Assembly (NCBI GenBank): GCA_047638975.1 | Contig: JBLINB010000010.1 | Location: forward strand, 1 to 43,159 | Direction of reading: 5' to 3' | Source of the DNA: JAPKEZ01 sp047638975 | GTDB taxonomy: Bacteria; Planctomycetota; UBA1135 | Length of the DNA: 43,159 nt | Shown: positions 35,011-43,148 of the stretch, in pieces | How the letters are laid out: each line of letters starts with the position of its first letter | How positions within the stretch are numbered: position 1 is the first letter of the stretch | Notes under the pieces: model-generated | What the model saw: only the letters and a program-made list of their open reading frames with translations | What the model was told of the DNA's origin: nothing | The model's database searches: none | Position numbers and translations under genes: made by a program

Positions 35011-36153
35011 CTACGGCACCAAAATATCCAAGACTTTACTGGTGGTGTTTAAGCCATCCAAAACTACTGCTTGAGTGTAGACGGTCATGCCAGAATATTG
35101 CAAGGGCAACCACTGACTCCAACTCATTGTGCCCTGTGGGCTAATAACGGAATTTAGGATGACCCTAGATAACGTGACGTCAATGTTGTCGCCTACTCGT
35201 GCCAAAGATCCATAAACGATGGTTTGCGTTGACGCCGGCCCGATCACGCCCATTTCGATACCGAGGGCGGTTGGCTGCTCTCCTCCCCACAACACGGGCT
35301 TTGTGAAAACAGGTTCGTAACTCCATGGAGCGGAGTGCGTCACACCATCACCCACCAACCATTCATAATCGGCATCGTGATCTTTCATTTCTGCATTTAG
35401 AGCCACTAGCACAGCGCGCTTGTGGACATCCATCTGCGTGGTGCGCGTCATCGTGTCTGAGTTAGAGCCACTGTCGGTCGGGCCACTATGCCCCATGCCT
35501 TGTCCAATCATGTAAAAATTACGTGCTGCACTAGTGAATTTGGTGAAGTTGTTGCGCACCACAGATGGCCGAACAGTGGTGTCTTCGGAGCCTGATATCC
35601 AAAATGCTGCCCCGGTGTACGCTGCCATCGCCGAAGTTCGAGTAGATGGCACACCCGCGGCCTGCAATCCAATGACCAAAGAGACACGCGGTTCGATAGC
35701 CACCATGTGACCCAGAGTGGCGCCCCCCATCGAGTGGCCGATGGATGACCAGTCACTGTTGGTCTCGACTTTACCGTAAAACCACGATTGCGGATCAGCC
35801 GCGGCATCGCTAATCGCGTGAAGAATCGCACGACTGTCTCGAGCGTAGTTTACGGTGTCAGGGAACAGCCCCGACGTCCCCGATGTGGATGCCACCACGT
35901 AACCGTGACTAGCAATGTGCTGGCAAAGGACGTCGTAATTACTGGGCGATCCCAACCAACCGTGCATGAAATTCACCAAAGGGAAAGGCCCTTCACTAAG
36001 GAGCGAAGTCGGGAAGTAAAGCCGCGCGCCGATACTGCCTTGACTAAAGTTTTGATCGATCATGCTTATATCCTGCCAATCGGTCTGGTGCGGCCCAGGC
36101 TGTTCAAGGGTGGAAGATTGAGCTAGGCAGAGGATTATCGAGTAAAGCAACAT
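35011..36153 (-). CDS. Secreted alpha/beta hydrolase, PET-hydrolase/chlorophyllase-like
   Basis: A 380-residue exported hydrolase with a short signal peptide (about 1-12, CLAQS). Catalytic triad: Ser141 in IGHSMGGA, Asp191 in ISGSEDTTV and His222 in QGMGHSG. The oxyanion stretch NFMHGWLGSP (about 61-70) and the lack of a lid match the cutinase/PET-hydrolase-like and chlorophyllase group. These cleave esters, including polyesters and lipids. A C-terminal part of about 130 residues (250-380) is unassigned. It heads the minus-strand run and has a TAGAAT box 6 bases before its ATG. True substrate unknown; the polyester link is family knowledge, not evidence here. Confidence 0.8.
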   Translation of the reverse strand: MLLYSIILCLAQSSTLEQPGPHQTDWQDISMIDQNFSQGSIGARLYFPTSLLSEGPFPLVNFMHGWLGSPSNYDVLCQHIASHGYVVASTSGTSGLFPDTVNYARDSRAILHAISDAAADPQSWFYGKVETNSDWSSIGHSMGGATLGHMVAIEPRVSLVIGLQAAGVPSTRTSAMAAYTGAAFWISGSEDTTVRPSVVRNNFTKFTSAARNFYMIGQGMGHSGPTDSGSNSDTMTRTTQMDVHKRAVLVALNAEMKDHDADYEWLVGDGVTHSAPWSYEPVFTKPVLWGGEQPTALGIEMGVIGPASTQTIVYGSLARVGDNIDVTLSRVILNSVISPQGTMSWSQWLPLQYSGMTVYTQAVVLDGLNTTSKVLDILVP

Positions 36154-36159
36154 AGTACC

Positions 36160-36165
36160 ATTCTA
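36160..36165 (-). promoter_or_regulatory. Candidate leaderless -10 box TAGAAT for the alpha/beta hydrolase gene
   Basis: On the minus strand TAGAAT ends 6 bases (GGTACT) before the ATG at 36153. It matches five of six consensus bases, with no clear -35 box and no Shine-Dalgarno sequence. Confidence 0.48.
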
Positions 36166-36224
36166 CACTAGAATTCGTCTTTGATGGATGAATATAGTTT
36201 GTGCGTAGTTTATCAGAAATAAGT

Positions 36225-36230
36225 TACAAT
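36225..36230 (+). promoter_or_regulatory. Candidate -10 box TACAAT upstream of the ThrE-type gene
   Basis: TACAAT is 19 bases from the ATG at 36250, so this unit would have a leader of about 12-13 bases. The octamer TACAATAT is identical to that before wza. The nearest possible -35 (TTGTGC) is about 20 bases away, which is too far for a strong match. Confidence 0.35.
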
Positions 36231-36249
36231 ATGGCGCACCGTCAGCACC

Positions 36250-37473
36250 ATGACCCCAACCTCAAGCAATCAAGATCGCATCGCATTTGTCCAACGCATG
36301 GGCAAGGCGCTTCACCGCTATGGCGCCCCAGCGCATCGCCTTGAAGATGCATTAACTGCGATGTCCAATGAGCTCGGGCTGAAGGGTAACTTCTTCACCA
36401 CGCCGTCGGCAATCATGTACAGCTACGACATCCCCGGTGAAAATGGCATCGCGCGTTTGCAACGCGTGCACAACAACTCGATCGACTTGCATCGTTTGAG
36501 TCAGCTGGATAAATTGTTTAACGATTTTCTCGGCACTAATTTAACAGTGACCGCCGCCAACGCGCGACTCGATGAGATCCTTAATGAAAATTACGGATAC
36601 CATCCCATCATAAAATTACTGGCCTTCACTTTAACCAGTGGCGGCGCGTCCACCTTCTTCGGCGGCAACCTCGGCGACGTAGCGCTATCTGCCATTTGCG
36701 GGCTCTTACTGTTCCTTGTTTTTCAATGGTCGCAACACCACGCAGCGGTCAGCCGTTTGTTCGATCCGTTATCGGCGATGGTGATTAGTTTTGTTGCCAC
36801 GTCTGGAGCCGCACTGCTTGGCGCCAGCGCTGACATTTCTACTTTAGCTGGCATCATTGTGTTAGTCCCTGGTTTTAGCATCATCATCGGCGCTACAGAA
36901 TTAGTGCTGGATCACCCGGTGTCCGGTTCGGCGCGCCTCGCCCGCGCCGGCATGACCGTTATGATGTTGTTCATCGGCGTGCTGTTTGGCAGCGGACTTG
37001 CGCAATACTTCATCGATTTTGGCAGCCTACAGCAAGTCGTGCCCCCGGAGATGCCAGTGTGGCTGCCACCATTCTCCATCGTCATCGCCGGCCTCGGCGT
37101 TGGTGTGTTATTTAATAACTCGCGCCGCGATTTACCCTGGGCTGTGGTCGCTGTTTGCCTACCTTATCTCGCGATGAAGTTTGGTCTAGAAAATCTAGAG
37201 CGCGCGCCAAGCTTGTTTCTTGGCGCCGTCATCGTTGCTTTGTTCGGCAATATGTTCGCCCGCGCTTTTGACCGCCCTGCACTTACGGTGTTGATGCCGG
37301 GCATCTTAATATTGGTACCGGGTGCAACCAGTTTCCTGTCCATCACCGACATCGCAGGTGGCAACTTCGAAACAGGACTGCAATCGGCGTTTCAGGTGTT
37401 TATCAGTGGCGCCGCGATTGTCGCTGGCTTTATGACAAGTAGTTTGTTGTTGCCACCGCGTAAAGCACTGTAG
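36250..37473 (+). CDS. Threonine/serine exporter family protein, fused YjjP-YjjB (ThrE) type
   Basis: A 407-residue protein combining the two halves that are separate as YjjP and YjjB in enterics. The N-terminal soluble segment (about 10-105, RMGKALHRYGAPAHRLEDAL and FFTTPSAIMYSY) is typical of the ThrE/DUF1212 family, followed by about ten TMs. The first half has SGGASTFFGGNLGDV and the second VLMPGILILVPGATSFLSI. Relatives export threonine/serine or small carboxylates such as succinate. Single plus-strand gene, divergent from the esterase and convergent with phnA (7-base gap). Codons look slightly more GC-rich than those of neighbours by eye. Substrate not determined. Confidence 0.87.
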   Translation: MTPTSSNQDRIAFVQRMGKALHRYGAPAHRLEDALTAMSNELGLKGNFFTTPSAIMYSYDIPGENGIARLQRVHNNSIDLHRLSQLDKLFNDFLGTNLTVTAANARLDEILNENYGYHPIIKLLAFTLTSGGASTFFGGNLGDVALSAICGLLLFLVFQWSQHHAAVSRLFDPLSAMVISFVATSGAALLGASADISTLAGIIVLVPGFSIIIGATELVLDHPVSGSARLARAGMTVMMLFIGVLFGSGLAQYFIDFGSLQQVVPPEMPVWLPPFSIVIAGLGVGVLFNNSRRDLPWAVVAVCLPYLAMKFGLENLERAPSLFLGAVIVALFGNMFARAFDRPALTVLMPGILILVPGATSFLSITDIAGGNFETGLQSAFQVFISGAAIVAGFMTSSLLLPPRKAL

Positions 37474-37480
37474 TTTTCGA

Positions 37481-37996
37481 CTACTGCTTCTTCACAAACT
37501 TAGTGAGGATCACGATTTTTTGACCGCTCACGCGTCCTTCAATGTGTTCGTGATTATTTTCAACTAAGCGAATACTTTTAACCGCGGTACCACGTTTAGC
37601 AGTAAAGCCTCCGCCTTTAACGTCGAGGTCTTTGATTAAGACTACCCCGTCGCCATGGTTTAACTCGGCGCCCAAGCTATCGACGTGTTTAGTAGCGACG
37701 ACCTCTTGGTACTCTGCCCACTCGCGCAACGTGTCGTCGAGATACAACATCTCGAGCAGACCTCCAGCCCAATCTGTAGCCGATAACTTATTCAGCATAC
37801 GCCACGCCATCACTTGCACTGCCGGCACTTCGCTCCACATCGAATCATTAAGGCAACGCCAGTGATTTTCGTCGAGTTCGACTTCGCCGGCTGCCTGCGT
37901 GCTACATGTCGAACATAATTCGATGCTTTCATCTTTGGGCTCAACTCGGAAGTCGCTTAACGCGCTATCGCTAGAGCATAATGCGCAACCAGCCAT
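37481..37996 (-). CDS. phnA: PhnA/YjdM family zinc-ribbon protein
   Basis: A 171-residue protein with an N-terminal zinc ribbon (CALC at 4-7 and CSTC at 28-31), a middle helical segment with WRCLNDSMWSEVPAVQVMAWRML, and the C-terminal PhnA domain containing HGDGVVLIKDLDVKGGGFTAKRGTAVKSIRLV. PhnA was named for alkylphosphonate operons, but its role is unclear and it is widespread outside them; no other phn gene is near. Its ATG overlaps the phosphofructokinase stop by one base (TAATG), so it is translationally coupled to a glycolytic gene. Confidence 0.9.
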   Translation of the reverse strand: MAGCALCSSDSALSDFRVEPKDESIELCSTCSTQAAGEVELDENHWRCLNDSMWSEVPAVQVMAWRMLNKLSATDWAGGLLEMLYLDDTLREWAEYQEVVATKHVDSLGAELNHGDGVVLIKDLDVKGGGFTAKRGTAVKSIRLVENNHEHIEGRVSGQKIVILTKFVKKQ

Positions 37997-39210
37997 TAGA
38001 TTAAGTCGGCCATTGGCTCGATACCACCCGTAAGCGGGAGCGCATAATCAATAAACGCTTGCGTTACACCTTGATGACCATCGAGATAATCTTCAGGCAT
38101 ATCTTTAGTGTACTTCGCCACGTTTTTAAGTGCAGTGACAATCGTATCGCACTCATACACATCGCTATCTAAACGACGTAGCGCAATCGAACCAGAAGCG
38201 TGTTCACCGCTCACTGCAGCTTCGACAGCTTTGCGCCCCACTAGGCGCGCTTCAGCACGATCGACTTCACTCGCGTCAGCAGGAAAAGAACGTTGCAGGT
38301 AACCAAAAGTGTCGGCACGCACGCGCAATCCATCAAAGTTTTCTTTAACCAAGTTAGCTAAGGCATCACCCAAAGCGCCAGTACCAGAAAGTTGTACGTT
38401 GCCATGGCTATCCTTTTGACCCGCCATCGCTGAGCCACTCATCTCGGCATACACTTGCAAGAACGGTACGCCTTCAGCATTGTGGATACCCTCGCTTACT
38501 GCAACGACGCAGCGTCCTAAACGGTCGTGCACCTCTTTGACGTCAATCACAAACTGCTCAGGGTCGAACACGCGCTCTGGCAAGTAAACCAAATGCGGGC
38601 CGTCTTCATCAGTACGCTTACCCAATACCGAAGCTGCTGCTAGCCATCCGGCATGACGCCCCATAATGACGTTAATTTTTACGCCGCGCAAGGAACGGTT
38701 ATCGCGATCATCGCCTTGGAATGCGTGAGCCACGAAACGTGCTGCAGAGCCATAACCTGGGCAATGGTCGGTGACCTTTAGGTCGTTATCAATAGTCTTA
38801 GGGATGTGAAAACAACGTATTTCGTAGCCAAGCTTTGCAGCCTGTTGTTCGACAATATGCGCCGTTTCTGCGGTATCGTTACCGCCGATATAGAAAAAGT
38901 AGCGTATATTATTTTTCTTAAACTGCTCGACCATAAGCTCAACATCTTCGATGGATGCTTTGCGGCGCACAGAACCAAGAGCGGCCGCGGGTGTCTTTGC
39001 TACGGCTTCAAGCATTTGGTTTGACTGAGTCGATAAATCAATCCAGTCGCCGTTCATAATGCCCTCGACACCATGTCGCGCACCAAGGATTTCAGTTATG
39101 CAGTCGTGCTTTCTTGCTTCTTGAATAAAGCCAACTAGCGATTGATTAATGACGACGGTTGGTCCGCCAGATTGGCCAATAATGGCCGCCCCTATAAGTT
39201 TGTTTTCCAT
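37996..39210 (-). CDS. pfp: Pyrophosphate-type 6-phosphofructokinase
   Basis: A 404-residue PFK-family enzyme. Phosphoryl-donor and substrate motifs: GQSGGPT (12-18), GGNDTAETA (109-117), PKTIDNDL (137-144) and MGRHAGW (183-189). Lys in PKTIDND and Asp after GGN are the usual marks of PPi-dependent enzymes; ATP enzymes have GGDG and PGTIDND. It would interconvert fructose-6-phosphate and fructose-1,6-bisphosphate reversibly using PPi. The gene is 36 bases after the six-TM protein gene and overlaps phnA by one base. No strong promoter or Shine-Dalgarno sequence is seen before it. Family firm; donor inferred from motifs. Confidence 0.9.
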   Translation of the reverse strand: MENKLIGAAIIGQSGGPTVVINQSLVGFIQEARKHDCITEILGARHGVEGIMNGDWIDLSTQSNQMLEAVAKTPAAALGSVRRKASIEDVELMVEQFKKNNIRYFFYIGGNDTAETAHIVEQQAAKLGYEIRCFHIPKTIDNDLKVTDHCPGYGSAARFVAHAFQGDDRDNRSLRGVKINVIMGRHAGWLAAASVLGKRTDEDGPHLVYLPERVFDPEQFVIDVKEVHDRLGRCVVAVSEGIHNAEGVPFLQVYAEMSGSAMAGQKDSHGNVQLSGTGALGDALANLVKENFDGLRVRADTFGYLQRSFPADASEVDRAEARLVGRKAVEAAVSGEHASGSIALRRLDSDVYECDTIVTALKNVAKYTKDMPEDYLDGHQGVTQAFIDYALPLTGGIEPMADLI

Positions 39211-39246
39211 GGTACTAAAAAGAATGTTTGGAGTGAATTATAGCCA

Positions 39247-40284
39247 TTACTCGCCAGTTGCCGCACGATAATAATTAGCCACTGCGGAATAGCGCGCACC
39301 GCGCATTAAATGCCGCACGAATGGCATGAACACTACTGCACTGAGCAATGACCATCCTAAAAGAGAACGCAACCACTCGACGCTTACTAGCAAACAACCT
39401 TCGATTACGAAACCGAGTAGCACTATTACGAAAACCGCAAATGGGCGGCGGAACAAAAACCCTATTGCGCGCATGATGGCGAACAATGCAGAGCTACGTC
39501 TGCTAACGATAATGGATGCACGTGCCAAATCAATAATAATTTCGACTTTGAGCAGTGCCAACATATATAGTACCTGGCGCGTAATATCGATGGCGCGTCC
39601 GGTAGTTTCGCTAGCTGCCAAACTCGCATCACCTTCGGGCATTAGCTTGGCTAGCACCCATTCGGATGGCGTCCCCCAGAAAACATATGTAATCAAGGCG
39701 AACAACGGCAATGCCAACAGCCAAGTACGTAAGAACGGGAAAAACGATTCGCCACCGCCCTTTAGAAAAGCACGTAAGGAATGTTCGTCGCGGTAATGGG
39801 TAGCCATCGACATCCAGCCGCCACTGAATAACAAACCGAAAATAGACGACAGTAGCATCAGCAAAGGCATCACCTCCGAAATAGATACTAGCGAGTCGCC
39901 ACTTTGAATTTGCCACTCGCGAAACATCCATGCCGGAGCGGATTCAGGGAGCGCCAATGCGCTCTGCCCGGGTAAATCTTGCACCATAGCTAAATCGCGA
40001 TCGGCTTGATTAAACATCAGGACTGCCACAATTAATGGCAATACACAAGACCACAACATCAAAAAGCACAGCACTCGCGGGCGCATTAATGCAAACCGCA
40101 TGCCGCTGAACAGGAACTTAGCCGAACCCAAACGTGAGGACGTCCGCGGCCTTGCCTTTACCACCGTATCAAAGGTTTCTGGATTTTGGTTCGCACCTGG
40201 CTCTTCGCTGTAGTTCATCGCATCGACCACTACTGGCTCTGCAATTGCTTCTGTTTTATCTAGTTGTTCTGATTCATCGTTCAT
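39247..40284 (-). CDS. Six-TM membrane protein of unknown function
   Basis: A 345-residue protein. The first 70 residues are acidic and polar, followed by about six TMs (VLCFLMLWSCVLPLIVAVLMF first, then VMPLLMLLSSIFGLLF, FLRTWLLALPLFALITYVF, LYMLALLKVEIIIDLARA, PFAVFVIVLLGFVIEG and LLGWSLLSAVVFMPFV). The LKVEIIIDLARASIIVSRRS segment looks conserved but I cannot name a family. The ATG at 40284 was chosen because GGAGG (40291-40295) precedes it by 6 bases and it overlaps the M1 peptidase stop as ATGA; a longer frame from 40350 would run inside the peptidase gene. Coupling to the peptidase suggests a shared envelope role, unproven. Confidence 0.75.
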   Translation of the reverse strand: MNDESEQLDKTEAIAEPVVVDAMNYSEEPGANQNPETFDTVVKARPRTSSRLGSAKFLFSGMRFALMRPRVLCFLMLWSCVLPLIVAVLMFNQADRDLAMVQDLPGQSALALPESAPAWMFREWQIQSGDSLVSISEVMPLLMLLSSIFGLLFSGGWMSMATHYRDEHSLRAFLKGGGESFFPFLRTWLLALPLFALITYVFWGTPSEWVLAKLMPEGDASLAASETTGRAIDITRQVLYMLALLKVEIIIDLARASIIVSRRSSALFAIMRAIGFLFRRPFAVFVIVLLGFVIEGCLLVSVEWLRSLLGWSLLSAVVFMPFVRHLMRGARYSAVANYYRAATGE

Positions 40285-42446
40285 CCTGCACCTCCGAAGT
40301 AATGAAGTATCTGTTGCGCCCACAGCATCGTGCGCACCGCCACATGCCACGCCGTATCGCTACCGTCGACGCCTTTAGCTAATTTAGAATTGTTAAACCA
40401 ATCTTGATCTAACATTAATTTGCGTTGCGGATCTACTTCGAGTCGCACCGCCTTAACCACAAAATCACCAACCACTATCCGCTTAGCACTATCGACGCCA
40501 TCCCATGCTATATGCTGCACACTGCCATCAGCGAATCTTACTTCTATATCTACTGGCACCACGAAAGCACCGCGGCGTCGCACTCCAATTTCTACACGAT
40601 AACTACCATCATCCTTTTCGACGTTATGCAAAAAGTGCGCCGCATAATCTAACTTGTCATTTTTGTAGTAAGCGTGCTGCCAAAAGCTGCTCCAGTCGAT
40701 ACCGGCATCTACGGCATGCTTTGCCACTACATCAAAGAAATCTTGCGGAAGCGGATGCTTAAATCTAAAACTACTATGGTAGTCATGCATCAAGCGGATG
40801 AACACGTCTTCGCCAACAATGCGCGATATCGTTTCTAGAGTTAACGCCGGCCGGCGGTAGGTATTGACACCGCGTAACCCACTATCAAATAGATCATACG
40901 TTGGGTGCGCTAAGGGCTGCCCCCAATCACTCAATAGCGTTGAGCGCAAATCGATTGACGCCGAACGTTCTACGTGTGGGTAGTAAGTATAAGATGGCAA
41001 CTCGCTTAGAAACTTTTGGATGCTAGTTGTATGGCGTAGTTCATACGACAACTCTGGCATAAATTTATTCTCGCCGGTTTCCCAGCGTTGCATATTTAAC
41101 ATAGCGCGCTGATCCCCTTTGCCATAACTCGGTACCGACATCGGAGCACGTCCGTAATATTCGTGACCCAGTAAACTAAATGTGTCCAATGGTGCATCGA
41201 AAGCTAAGTCTAAAATTCGGTTAGTTGAAAAAGTAGTGAAGCCTTCGTCTAACCAGGCGTGGCGAAACTCGTCGTTGGCGACTAGGCCGTACCAAAATTG
41301 GTGACCGAATTCGTGGACGGTTACGCCTTGCGGGCTCAAGGTGCGCTTGGCCTTGCCTAAGTGAGCGCCGCCAGTAAACAAACGTGGGTATTCCATGCCG
41401 CCAGTCTTGCGCGCATTATTTGCAGGATCGACTACCGAAATTGTTTCGTAAGGATAGGTGCCGTACCACAAGCCAAAGTAATACAGCGATTTCGCCGTCG
41501 CATCAAAATAACGCTCTTCGTATTCGGCATGCTCTGGCTGCAGCAACAATATCATCTCACAAGATTGCGGACGCACCTCTTTCAATGTTTTGCCTAAAGC
41601 GTTGGCTACCTTTAACTCTTCAGCAGCATCGCGATAATCTACAGCATGAAATGTACGACGCAGCAATAGTGCTTCTTCATCCACCGTGAAAGCAAAGTCG
41701 TGCACATCTTCGGCCTGCGAAGAATACACCACCTTTTCGGTCGGCCTGTCAATCTCTTTTAAAGTACCTGTTGTGACACAATGATCGCGAAAGCGCTCTG
41801 GCAAAGTTAAGGTTACATCATAGGTGGCGAAATCAGCATAGAACTCTGACATGTAATGATAGGGTTCGCAATTCCATTGATCTTTGCCATCTAAGTTTTC
41901 ATAAACACCTAGCTTTGGATACCACTGCACAGCATGCAAGTAGCCACCCTCGCCCCAGCCGCTACGTCGAAAAGCCTGCGGCATCACTGAAACGAATTCA
42001 AGGCGTACCGTTACTGCAGCACCTGCCTCAATAGCTACCGGCAATTTAATGACGCCTACCGTAAGATCGACATCATCTGTGTATTCAAACTTTAATGCAG
42101 CATCAGATTTGAGGATGTTACCATCTACATCGGTTGTCGACACCAGTGAGACATTAGATACTTTTGTGTTGCCCGGCGTGCGCGGCAATTTATCAAAACC
42201 GTAATAATGGCCTTCGGTTATGAAAACTGTGTTTTCATTGGCCCACGCATTATTGTAAACATGCCAATAAAGCTCGTCGGTTGGCGTTGATGCCGTATTT
42301 ACCCAACTAACAATAAGCGAATGCCCGTGGATGGTGCGGGCATCTTCATCGAGTTCGACATCGAGCGTGTAGCTAAGTTGCGCCGAGAGCAAACTGGGCA
42401 GCAACAATGCCATTAAAAAAGAAAGGGTGAGCGTACACTTGCGCAT
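40281..42446 (-). CDS. Secreted M1-family zinc metallopeptidase (gluzincin)
   Basis: A 721-residue exported peptidase with signal peptide 1-22 (cleavage near SAQ). The M1 active site is complete: HEFGHQFW (His378, Glu379, His382) and Glu401 in AWLDEGFTTFS. GGMEYPRLF (349-357) is in the position of the GAMEN exopeptidase motif but differs from it. An N-terminal beta-sandwich domain (about 25-240) precedes the catalytic domain. The C-terminal 300 residues include a helical region and a final beta-rich part. A TAGGAT box lies 6 bases before the ATG; GGGGG in that gap could alternatively act as a close ribosome site. It lies 36 bases after the sigma-factor gene. Confidence 0.9.
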   Translation of the reverse strand: MRKCTLTLSFLMALLLPSLLSAQLSYTLDVELDEDARTIHGHSLIVSWVNTASTPTDELYWHVYNNAWANENTVFITEGHYYGFDKLPRTPGNTKVSNVSLVSTTDVDGNILKSDAALKFEYTDDVDLTVGVIKLPVAIEAGAAVTVRLEFVSVMPQAFRRSGWGEGGYLHAVQWYPKLGVYENLDGKDQWNCEPYHYMSEFYADFATYDVTLTLPERFRDHCVTTGTLKEIDRPTEKVVYSSQAEDVHDFAFTVDEEALLLRRTFHAVDYRDAAEELKVANALGKTLKEVRPQSCEMILLLQPEHAEYEERYFDATAKSLYYFGLWYGTYPYETISVVDPANNARKTGGMEYPRLFTGGAHLGKAKRTLSPQGVTVHEFGHQFWYGLVANDEFRHAWLDEGFTTFSTNRILDLAFDAPLDTFSLLGHEYYGRAPMSVPSYGKGDQRAMLNMQRWETGENKFMPELSYELRHTTSIQKFLSELPSYTYYPHVERSASIDLRSTLLSDWGQPLAHPTYDLFDSGLRGVNTYRRPALTLETISRIVGEDVFIRLMHDYHSSFRFKHPLPQDFFDVVAKHAVDAGIDWSSFWQHAYYKNDKLDYAAHFLHNVEKDDGSYRVEIGVRRRGAFVVPVDIEVRFADGSVQHIAWDGVDSAKRIVVGDFVVKAVRLEVDPQRKLMLDQDWFNNSKLAKGVDGSDTAWHVAVRTMLWAQQILHYFGGAG

Positions 42447-42452
42447 ACCCCC

Positions 42453-42458
42453 ATCCTA
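42453..42458 (-). promoter_or_regulatory. Candidate leaderless -10 box TAGGAT for the M1 peptidase gene
   Basis: On the minus strand TAGGAT ends 6 bases (GGGGGT) before the ATG at 42446. It has the conserved TAnnAT form but is weaker than the wza and esterase boxes. The gene could also be read from the sigma-factor transcript 36 bases upstream. Confidence 0.3.
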
Positions 42459-42482
42459 ACTAATGAATCTACCTAGAAAAAG

Positions 42483-43067
42483 TTATTTAGCGCTAGAAGG
42501 ATTTAGCATCCGGCGTAAACGTGATATAGCGTTAGCATGTATTTGAGAAACACGCGATTCTGTGACCTTTAAGCGCTCGCCAATTTCGCACATCTTCATG
42601 TTTTCACGATAGTACATGCTCATCACAGCCTTCATTTTTTCTGGAAGCGTGTCAATTGCCGCATGCATACTGGCTAACATTTCAGTTTGCTCAACAATAT
42701 CGGTTGTTTCGCTAGCACCGAGGCCAACATGGCCGTCCTCATCCGTTGGCAAGGCAACGATAGCCGGGGCATCCTCTCCGGTCGCCTTAGCCTTATCGCG
42801 TATCGAGCGTGGCAAGAAATCCATGCGACGCAGATCGTCGAGGATGGCTCCGCGCACTCGGTGGTAAGCATAGGTTTTAAACTGCGCTCCCTGCGATTCG
42901 TCATAAGATCGTGCCGCGCGCATTAGGCCAAACATGCCTGCTGCGTACAACTCTTCTTCTGACACGCTAAACGGCAGCCGCCCTTTAATTTTGTTGACGA
43001 CGTACCAGACCAAGTCCGTCCATTGGTCAATTTCGGCTTCGTATTTGTTTATCTTAGTTTGTTTCAT
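42483..43067 (-). CDS. Short sigma-28 family RNA polymerase sigma factor (FliA/WhiG-like) lacking region 3
   Basis: A 194-residue sigma-70 family factor. Region 2 (about 14-90) has SEEELYAAGMFGLMRAARSYDE and TYAYHRVRGAILDDLRRMDF followed by LPRSIR, a strong FliA/WhiG signature. Region 4 (about 135-190) has LPEKMKAVMSMYYRENMKMCEIGERLKV and the helix-turn-helix TESRVSQIHANAISRLR. The roughly 45-residue stretch between them is polar and acidic, without the helical region 3 of FliA (about 240 residues in total). It would direct polymerase to a special promoter set; motility genes are not in the window. No anti-sigma gene is adjacent. A tandem repeat lies upstream. Confidence 0.88.
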   Translation of the reverse strand: MKQTKINKYEAEIDQWTDLVWYVVNKIKGRLPFSVSEEELYAAGMFGLMRAARSYDESQGAQFKTYAYHRVRGAILDDLRRMDFLPRSIRDKAKATGEDAPAIVALPTDEDGHVGLGASETTDIVEQTEMLASMHAAIDTLPEKMKAVMSMYYRENMKMCEIGERLKVTESRVSQIHANAISRLRRMLNPSSAK

Positions 43068-43104
43068 TTCTAATTACCATTAGGCAATGCGCTGTTCATT
43101 ACTG

Positions 43105-43133
43105 CTATCGGGTAGAAAGTCGCAAAGTCTTTA
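43105..43133 (-). promoter_or_regulatory. Weak sigma-28-like promoter elements (TAAA and CCCGATAG) upstream of the sigma gene
   Basis: On the minus strand TAAA (43133-43130) and CCCGATAG (43112-43105) resemble the sigma-28 consensus TAAA-N15-GCCGATAA, with six of eight -10 bases matching, but the spacer is 17 rather than 15. The position, 38 bases before the ATG, would suit autoregulation. The odd spacing makes this tentative. Confidence 0.2.
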
Positions 43134-43148
43134 ATAGAAAGTCGCAAA
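43113..43148. repeat. 14-base direct repeat with 22-base period upstream of the sigma-factor gene
   Basis: TAGAAAGTCGCAAA occurs at 43113-43126 and again at 43135-43148. The 22-base period is about two helical turns, so both copies face the same side of DNA, as expected for a cooperative regulator site. More copies may lie beyond the window edge. Confidence 0.65.

Noticed and set aside
35011..37473. Possible horizontally acquired pair (esterase and ThrE) because of slightly GC-richer codons
   Set aside because: The difference is small and only judged by eye; there are no mobile-element marks or flanking repeats, so I do not claim transfer.
40285..40350. 22-codon N-terminal extension of the six-TM protein
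   Set aside because: It lies inside the M1 peptidase coding sequence, whereas the ATG at 40284 has GGAGG at ideal spacing and an ATGA overlap.
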